NCBI GenBank assembly: GCA_963971225.1
Contig: OZ020267.1
Coordinates: 33,971,989-34,035,988 of the forward strand
DNA from: Melieria omissa
Lineage: Eukaryota > Arthropoda > Insecta > Diptera > Ulidiidae
Length of the DNA: 64,000 bases
Direction: 5' to 3'
A program made the translations under genes and the position numbers. Of the stretch, positions 63,915 through 64,000 are shown one piece after another; the stretch's first letter is position 1; each line of letters starts with the position of its first letter. The notes below the pieces were generated by a model that worked only from the letters and a program-made list of their open reading frames with translations, did no database searches and had not been told where the DNA came from.

Positions 63915-64000
63915 TAGAGTCCGACCGATTAATCGGCATCGGCTAATATCGGCCAATGAAATCGGTATCGGCATCGGCTAGTATCGGCATCGGCCAAAAA
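63915..64000 (+). mobile_element. hAT-like GATGCCGAT element, second copy, cut by window end
   Basis: Begins TAGAGTCCGACCGATTAATC and continues with ATCGGCATCGGC words as at the ends of 19248-20041. Only the first 86 bases are in the window. Confidence 0.85.

Overview
This window looks like nuclear DNA of a dipteran insect, most likely a tephritid-like fly. It is AT-rich, full of CAA/GTT trinucleotide runs, and carries mariner, Tc1-like, hAT-like and TTAA-type (piggyBac-like) elements, tRNA-derived SINEs, RNase H-bearing non-LTR retrotransposons and solo LTRs. The taxon is inferred from repeat style only; no species-diagnostic gene is present. No host protein-coding gene, rRNA or functional tRNA can be supported anywhere in the 64 kb, so it is probably a long intron or an intergenic stretch. 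The only substantial coding sequences belong to transposable elements.

Layout. 0-10 kb: SINE remnant at the left edge, an 83-bp TTAA element followed directly by a solo LTR (2143-2662), part of a ~520-bp TTAA repeat, the 3' end of a non-LTR element, and a decayed mariner (5597-7053) with a Tc1-like fragment inside it. 10-20 kb: an 800-bp terminal-inverted-repeat element, a 169-bp tandem array, a 278-bp TTAA element, a decayed non-LTR reverse transcriptase split by a TTAA element, a SINE split by another small transposon, and a 794-bp hAT-like element with perfect 8-bp target duplications. 20-30 kb: a 76-bp palindromic insertion, several TTAA elements, a Tc1-like deletion derivative, a ~39-bp tandem array that appears to sit inside a piggyBac-like element, a small hAT-type element and a second 83-bp TTAA element. 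30-40 kb: more TTAA elements, a pyrimidine-strand satellite, a second SINE, a non-LTR 3' fragment and a ~180-bp array. 40-50 kb: two large TTAA-bounded repeats whose interiors are tandemly expanded, and a T-rich satellite. 50-56 kb: an internally deleted mariner with intact ends, a ~93-bp array, and the best preserved gene of the window, a 5'-truncated non-LTR retrotransposon with reverse transcriptase, RNase H and a CCHC motif, flanked by a 10-bp target duplication. 58-64 kb: a solo LTR with a recognisable empty site elsewhere in the window, a third LTR broken by two nested DNA transposons, and a ~520-bp TTAA element carrying a 263-bp hairpin insertion.

The genes do not form a pathway. The biology is layered transposition: at least seven kinds of TTAA-flanked non-autonomous elements, several of which seeded tandem arrays, plus a 76-bp palindromic element with 4-bp target duplications. 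No piggyBac-type transposase is encoded here, so these would have been moved in trans. Stretches between repeats are low-copy-looking noncoding DNA with microsatellites.
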